Shown here piece by piece: positions 58,084 through 64,000 of a stretch of 64,000 bases of DNA; the first letter of the stretch is position 1, and every line of letters starts with the position of its first letter. This DNA comes from Orthonyx spaldingii. Lineage: Eukaryota; Chordata; Aves; Passeriformes; Orthonychidae. The position numbers and the translations under genes are program-made. The notes beneath the pieces were generated by a model, which did no database searches, was not told where the DNA came from, and saw nothing but the letters and a program-made list of their open reading frames with translations. The DNA is taken from the NCBI GenBank assembly GCA_013397795.1, contig VZTJ01004011.1, positions 423,225 through 487,224 on the forward strand, given 5' to 3'.

Positions 58084-58486
58084 GGAGCTGCACAGACCCA
58101 GTCCATCCCATGCTGATGCTGTGCACACCATGGAGTGGGCAGCAGCGCTTTCCAAACGTTTATCAATGCTGCAGCAGAGCTGTGGGTGGGAATGGGCTGA
58201 CATTTCATTGTTTCATCCTCTCCTGTCTTGCCCTCCTCCCCCATCATCCCCACTGCCCTCCTCCCCACACTCGCACACAGACACACATCGTGGACCCTCT
58301 CTGGGGGATGCTCCAGTGCCTGTCAGGCTGAGGCTTCCAATTCTCTGTTTTTTATGCCTCAGTGGTCAGGGTGTCAAGCTCCTGCAGTACAGACCAGCCA
58401 GAAGCTCGAGGAGTCACTGAGCACCATCAGCTCAGTGACAGTATTGCTTGCTTCTTAACATACTCTGCATATCCATCAGCCTTGCT

Positions 58487-58574
58487 GGGGAGGGGGTGGA
58501 GGNAGGGCAAGAAGGAAAAGGAGAGGAAAGAAAGATGAAAGAAGGGAGGGGAAAAGGAGAAGTGGGGGAGAAAA
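58487..58574 (+). repeat. Purine-rich tract in PAX5 intron 8 (one N at 58503)
   Basis: Nearly uninterrupted G/A (gggagggggtggagg... gaaggaaaaggagagg... gggaggggaaaagg) with one undetermined base. Such tracts can form triplex DNA and are hard to sequence, which fits the N. Confidence 0.75.
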
Positions 58575-60695
58575 CCTCAAGCCCTGTTATTACCACCACA
58601 GGACTTGGGCAGACAAATGGTACAGCCATAAGTGAAACTAAGCTAGATGAATGAACACTGCATGACTGCCTCACAAATTCCACCAGATATTCCAAGGTCC
58701 ATCAGCTATACTTCTTGACAGCACTCCTCACCAGCCAGCCCTCGCCCCATTCAAAAACAAACACCAGGGATCAGCCGTGAAGGACGCACACACGCAAAGC
58801 GTGTCACGCACACGAGCACAGCCACTGCCCGCAGCATGAGGAAAGGTGGGAATCAGACACATCCCTCCCTCGCGTGAAATGATAAGCGTCCTCCTCAGTA
58901 GTTCTCACCTCGCTGAAGCACAAAGACACAAAACAAAGGATTCCTGCCAGAGTTAGCTCACCTCTGTGCCACAAACCTGACTCTACACTTCACATATGGC
59001 TGTACCCCAAAAGGGGTCAGACCCTTCCATCACTCCCCAGAAGCAGAGGTAAGGGGGGGAAAGAACAAAGACTGATTCCCAATAACACTGCTGCTATAAG
59101 CCAGTGGCAAGCCCTGGGAGATGCATCCCACCCTGAGGCGGTGGGACAGAGATAGACAGTCTGACGGTAGTTGATGGACCTTGTGCTGCTGCAAAACAGT
59201 ACTGTCCACTCTGCAGCACTGTGTCTCTGGGGACTATCAACTCACATTTACCAGTCTTCTTGGTTTTAAGGTAAGCTTCCTGCAAGTTTTCTTTCTGATT
59301 TGCAGGGAAACTGAAAAGCATGAGTGTAAAAAACTGAAGAACAAAGAGATGAATGAAGAAATATCACCATGTTTTTCACACTGCTGTGGCTTTAGAGAAC
59401 TGCTGCTGCAGGGAATGAGAAGGATGCAGGCACGTCCATGTACCAGTACTGGAGCAGGACGGGAATGGAAAATGTCCTGCCCTGCAGAGAAGCAAAAGGA
59501 TGGGCAGATGCTCACAGTAGGGCCAGCTCTGACAGAGGCCATGTTCACCCAAGGTGTGGAAAATTCCCTGGAAGGAAAAAGCCTGACCACTGTCACTGCA
59601 CTACACCATTCAACAAGCAGAGTAGCTGGCTGCAGCCCCATGAAGCACAGCAGTCATGAGTCTTGGGACTCTGTGACAACACCAGCAGGAACCAGCAGAC
59701 TAGTCAAACATTATTGTCCAGCTGCTGATACTGAAATGTACAATATGAGCAAATGATCCTTTTTTTTTCTTCTTTCTCTACTTCCAAGTATAACACTGAA
59801 GTCTCAAAGGACCTCATGAATCAGAAGCTCCAGAGCCAGTACAGCTCAACAAGAGTGTTGGAGGTTAGGATTTTTCCTTTTTTTTTCTTCTTTCTCTCAG
59901 GGAATTTTCTCCCATTTGTTGCCTAAGAGATGATAGCTATGATACTTAAGAGAGACAAAAGATGTGACTGGGAGGAGGAAGAGGAGGGGGAAGGGCACAG
60001 TTTTCTACCCTCTCCTAGCCAGGGGGGACTTTCTCTTGGGAAGTGCAGAGGTACCACGAGATTTTGGCTGGGGCTGAGGGGCTGGGCTCGGCCCTAATTT
60101 GCTCTCTTGTTTTAGGGGCTGGAGGGAGGACAGTTGTGGTCTTGGTGCCAGGCTCCTGCTGAGGGGAGTATTTGCTGTCACCATGGGGTTCTGTCCTTCA
60201 CTGCTTCTCCTTATCCGTGAGCTTTTGCTCATAAGAATGGCCGTTGCACTGGGACCTTTTCAGCACCCGACCTCACTGGAAAGGACCCTCACCATCCACT
60301 CAGGTGCCTCAGGGGGAAACCTGGGACCCTAAACCCCTCCTCCCTCCAGAGGGAGCGTCATGCCAGAGCCTGGCGGATCTTGCCCAGCCCCACTGTTTTC
60401 TGCAGCGGCTTCGGGTTTTTGCTATACTTTAACCCAATACCCCGTGTCCCCCCAGACCCCTGCGGCTTCTGGCTCAGCCTCGGAGTTTTTGCTACAGTTT
60501 GTTTTGCCACCCCAGGGTCTGCTCGTCTCTGCTGTTCCAGCCTGCCACTCCGAGGTTCCTGCTGCAGGTAATTTCCCGACCTGAGGGGCAGCGGAACCTT
60601 TACAAACCGGGGGTTTGTAAAGAAAAGCTCCTTCTCTCTCTCTCTTGCCCCCCGCCCCCCTGGCTGCGCCACCATTACCGTGTGGCGAGAGGCCG

Positions 60696-60712
60696 CAGCG
60701 CCCCCTGCAGCC
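60696..60712 (-). promoter_or_regulatory. CTCF-like motif 1 inside the LTR
   Basis: On the minus strand this reads GGCTGCAGGGGGCGCTG. The core AGGGGGCGC matches the canonical CTCF consensus (CCASYAGRKGGCRS); the first five positions match less well. It lies in the GC-rich module of the 1.2 kb LTR. Occupancy is not known. Confidence 0.35.
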
Positions 60713-60753
60713 ACGGAGGAATCATCGCACCCGCCCTGCCCGGCCGCGAGCCA

Positions 60754-60771
60754 GCAGCGCCCCTGCTGGCC
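60754..60771 (-). promoter_or_regulatory. CTCF-like motif 2 inside the LTR
   Basis: On the minus strand this reads GCCAGCAGGGGCGCTGCT. The left half CCAGCAGG fits the CTCF consensus, but one G is missing from the central run, so this is a degenerate match. It has the same orientation as motif 1, about 58 bp away. Confidence 0.25.
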
Positions 60772-62406
60772 GTGACCGGAACTGCACCAAAGGGAAAAGT
60801 GCCTGACAGCAAAGAGAAGGCTCTGGTTGGGTCTCTGAGTTTTTTGTTTGTTTGTTTGTTGCTGCTGCTGTTGTTTGTTTGCCTTGTGTTTTTCAATATC
60901 TATATTCTAGTAAAGAACTGTTCTTGTTTTCCCCATATCTTTGCCGGAAAACCCCGTAATTTCGAAGTTATAATAATTTGGAGAGTAGGAGGTCATATTT
61001 TCCATCCCAAGGGAGGTTCTCATCTTCCTTGGTAGGCATCTGTCTTTCAAACCAAGACAAAGAGCCAGCTATGTGCAGAAAGACACAGGTTTGGACACTT
61101 GCTGAGTTTTCTCAGACCCCATGTTTTTGCACAAGCATTTGGGACAAGAAGAAGCCATCAGGAACATGGGGGTAGATGAATGTTATCCATGTAGTTACTA
61201 TTAACACAACATACATGTGATGCAATGTACCTTCCTCCCTCCCAGCTGTCACCCAACAGGGAGAGTGACCATGACCTGGCAGCTGTGCCATCCCTCCTGC
61301 CAGAGTTGCTGCAGCTGCTGTTTTCTCCACCAGTCTCCACAGCTGGGCCTTTTTGTTAACCAAGCTCTGCATTTAGGACAATGTGTTACTCGGCCCTTCC
61401 ACTTGGCAAGAAATTAAAACAAACCAGGAGAAATGGTATTCAATAAACACAACCGCTTAAGAGACAACAACAGAAGGTTGGGGGACAAAATGCAGAGTTA
61501 GGCCAGAACAGCAACATCTTCGACACTCCTCCGGTAGGTTTTGGATAAGTTTAAAAACAATCTGCTATATTTGTCCCTATGTTGGTTTCCTGCAGACAAA
61601 CTCATCTCCTTGCTAGTCCAACCTCCTGGTGCCTCTACCTTTCCCTTCTGCCAAGGGATCTTACTGTAACTTTTTAAAATTAACATTCTCATGACTTTTA
61701 TTTGTTTTCTATCGTTTTATTTTGAGGAAATAATCACATGGATCATAAATTTCTTCAGCGAATTCCAATAACAATCATTACCCTGGTAAGCAAAGACATG
61801 CTTGACTGCATGGCGAGCAGGGATAAGCACTGCACTGAGCCACGTGTTCACACCCACACACCGCCGGCTGACTCTGTGAGGCAGCAGCTATCCAAACACA
61901 GCCTGGAAATCTGTTACATCACCGTTCTGCCTGCCACAGGGCCAGTCATTGCCTGAGCTGGAGGATATAAATCAAAGCAGAAGTTTCTCCTCACCCTGTG
62001 CCAATACCACCCCAGAGACGGTTTCATGATTCAGCAGCTCAGGCAGCATCCCACATAAAGTCAGAGGGACAAACAACTGTTGCGGACCCTGAAGGGCAGG
62101 TAAAGGGTCTGGGCTCTCAGCAGAGAACAATGGCATGGTCTTCCCTCAGTAAAATGAACCTTCCTCTTCACACCAAGCCATTGCAGTGGCTTAGGGTGAA
62201 AGAGAATGAGGCCTGCAGTCCTGTCTGGGAAGCTGCTGCCTCTGAAGCTTACAGGACTCATTCCCTTAGAAGTTTTCCCCATGAACAGGAGTGATGGGAA
62301 AAACCTTTGAGTTGATACTCCATTTCACATGAAAAAAATGTTGTTTCACATCACTAATATATTTTTGAAAATTTTTGACAATTCAGACAAAACTCTTCAG
62401 TGAGAG

Positions 62407-62446
62407 TCATGTTTGTTTTTGTTTTGTTTTGTTTTGTTTTTTTAAT
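62407..62446 (+). repeat. (GTTTT)n microsatellite
   Basis: About six GTTT/GTTTT units end in a T run, in intron 8. No element tail was recognised beside it. Confidence 0.8.
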
Positions 62447-64000
62447 TCAGTTGTTTTCCAAACAAATCTTTTTCTTTTAAGTTCAGAGAAATGCTATGTT
62501 TTCAAATTGAGTTCAGTGAGGGTAAAAAAAGAGAAAACTTTTCTAAAAATCTCAGTGGTAAACTAACTGTACCTTTGCAAAAAAGAAAGAACTGCACCTT
62601 TGAAGAAAAGTCCACAGTAATTTTTATTGTTGGTTTTTGTTTTGATTGAATCTTGGACTTTCTTCTAATTTCAACATTCATTAGCAAACAGCAGGATCAG
62701 AGAGGTGCATTGCTCTAATCTAAAAATATCAGCTGCATTTAACCTGGGGGAGTAGCAACCCAGGGCATGCTACAGGCTAACCACCAGTCATATGCCAGAT
62801 CTTCTCCTGGTCCCTCACCTGCTCTTTGTGCAGAAACTATGCCAGGAGGAATGACGTATACAACATGTGGCAATGGATGCTGCAGCCCGGAAGGATATAA
62901 CACACCCCTTTCAGGGGCAATACACCTCTTTCAGGTCCTGATGCCCCTCTTGTGTCCAATCCTGCAAGCAATGCATATGCCACCCCAAAGAGACGTATCT
63001 TCAGCATTCTGCCTGTCGGAAGAACTGCCAGAAAATGTGGCAATAATTGTTAATTATGGGGGCCAGTAGTACAAGCCAGACTCTGCTTTGGCTGCTGAGC
63101 ACCTGCCACACCCTCCTTGAACAAATATGAACAAATAGAGGAATATCTGTTGTTTGTTAGAACTATTTTCTCTCCTAAAAGCAGGAGGAACAACTCACTT
63201 TTTTTTTCCCCAAGAAGCTACAGTATGTACATTTATATAAATAAATACACAAAACTATACACTTCATTTACCTACGGACACCATCACAGCAATCCAGCTG
63301 GACACCACCTGGGACATGTACACACTAACAAGGACCTGCCAGCATGGACACACGAGTATGGGCAGGCTTGTAAATCCACTGGCAAATCTGCTGTAAGTGG
63401 ATCAATAGATCACTTATAATCATCTGTGACTTCTCATATACTCACACTCACCAAAACCATATCCAGTCCATGTCTGTCTCATCTTGCAGTCATTGATTAA
63501 CCCTTCAATGAGTGGCAGAGGTGTAGCCATCCCCCAGATTTTCAGACGTGATTTCGAAATGAAATTAGCCCCTACTTTGGCTAATTTTTCCTGCACATCA
63601 GCCAAGGAGAAGTTTGTCGCAGTTGTGCTTGGAAGGCACTCGGTCACATTCAGAGAGTATCTCTCCAAATTTCCCACTCTCATCAAGACTGCCAATTAAC
63701 TTCTAATGAAGGTTGTATATAATTCTGTGCTCACACAGATTGGCCAGTCTTTCTCCCTTATTTTGTCTTTACATTAGCTCTTCACTGGTCAAAGATGTAC
63801 TGTTTTAACAGTTCTGAGTTGTCATATTTTAAGAAAACAGTAACATGCATATTTTTGTAACACTACTGCATTTCCACAAAGCTACAAGGCACAGAAATTC
63901 CACCAATGACTAATGAGTTGTGGGTTAAGGTGGACGTACCTTGCTGAGAAGTCACTGTAGTATTCTCGACCCGTGCTGCCTGCCATAAAATTTTAATGCT

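Larger units (their letters stand above)
59856..61059 (+). mobile_element. Solo LTR of an avian endogenous retrovirus, 1204 bp, with 5-bp target duplication
   Basis: The element begins TGTTGGAGG and ends CCAAGACA, giving TG...CA termini. It is flanked by a perfect 5-bp direct repeat AAGAG at 59851-59855 and 61060-61064. Inside it has a T/C-rich start, a GC-rich middle (about 60350-60790), a GTTT/GCT simple repeat (60838-60880) and an AT-rich 3' part with a 'TAGTAAAG' stretch. I recognise the start and end as a songbird ERV LTR family, and a shortened relative is present at 22799-23431. There is no internal gag/pol sequence, so this is a solo LTR left by recombination. A 5-bp duplication is typical of ERVL/ERV3-class elements, but the class is inference. 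It sits in PAX5 intron 8 in the orientation opposite to the gene. Confidence 0.88.
55553..64000 (-). other. PAX5: PAX5 intron 8 (partial, runs off the right edge)
   Basis: Everything to the right of the exon 9 acceptor (cttag at 55557-55553) up to the window end is intronic on the minus strand. I looked for exon 8 (about 102 nt, encoding a Pro/Gly-rich stretch ending Met-Val-Pro-Gly) and did not find it, so the intron exceeds 8.4 kb. In human it is tens of kb. Contents include polypyrimidine and polypurine tracts (58009-58083, 58487-58574), a solo LTR (59856-61059), a GTTTT microsatellite (62407-62446) and an AT-rich stretch at about 62300-62740. The remaining segments show chance open frames only. 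Confidence 0.85.

Noticed and set aside
60358..60714. 118-codon basic open frame on the minus strand and overlapping plus-strand frames
   Set aside because: They lie wholly inside the solo LTR's GC-rich module, which explains the open frames.
63420..63695. 91-codon minus-strand open frame near the window end
   Set aside because: It has protein-like composition, but I recognise no family and no splice signals bound it; it remains intronic sequence.
63953..63992. Possible small exon on the minus strand (acceptor gcag, donor AAG/GTACGT) encoding a peptide starting Ser-Thr-Gly-Arg-Glu
   Set aside because: It slightly resembles the start of PAX5 exon 8 (Thr-Gly-Arg), but the remainder does not match. 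Its length of 40 nt would break the frame into exon 9, and the upstream pyrimidine tract is poor.
55553..64000. PAX5 exon 8
   Set aside because: I searched for the reverse complement of the Pro-Gly-Tyr-Pro-Pro-His and Gly-Met-Val-Pro-Gly coding stretches with a flanking donor and found nothing convincing; it probably lies beyond the window.

Overview
This window is vertebrate nuclear DNA, almost certainly from a bird and probably a songbird. It is littered with 3' ends of CR1 LINEs and carries several avian-type solo LTRs of endogenous retroviruses. It has intron-exon gene structure, and the one gene I can identify is PAX5. In birds the block around human 9p13 (MELK-PAX5-ZCCHC7) lies on the Z chromosome, so a Z location is likely. 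That is established synteny, not something visible here.

The only gene I can support is the 3' end of PAX5, on the minus strand. The penultimate coding exon is 55466-55552 (87 nt). The terminal coding exon is 48479-48555 (77 nt with the stop). The 3' untranslated region probably runs about 6 kb down to a polyadenylation signal at 42532-42537. The two exons join in frame to give the conserved C-terminal transactivation/inhibitory tail of the Pax2/5/8 family, with PAX5-specific residues. Intron 9 is 48556-55465. Intron 8 starts at 55553 and runs past the right edge, and I found no exon 8 before 64000.

The left two thirds (1-42500) is the intergenic region downstream of PAX5. It holds many CR1 fragments on both strands. 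It also has an LTR interrupted by a second insertion (3598-5121), solo LTRs with matching target-site duplications (16262-16901 and 21601-22204), a shortened LTR (22799-23431) and a partial LTR (37933-38240). Simple repeats are scattered through it. Several non-repeat, homeodomain-motif-rich segments look like conserved non-coding elements, for example around 27955-28640, 31370-31510, 33010-33210 and 37200-37790. One small CpG-rich island with an RFX X-box and an E-box lies at about 13600-13800.

The right third contains PAX5. Intron 9 has a candidate regulatory element with an Oct octamer (54478-54900). Intron 8 has a 1.2 kb solo LTR (59856-61059) with a perfect 5-bp target duplication. It carries two CTCF-like motifs that a sister copy at 22799-23431 lacks.

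Three places contain undetermined bases: 350, 28129-28177 and 58503. The first separates two identical 268-bp blocks and looks like an assembly artefact. I see no prokaryotic-style system, CRISPR array, tRNA or rRNA. Calls of repeat families and conserved elements rest on my recognition of the sequence, not on any database search.
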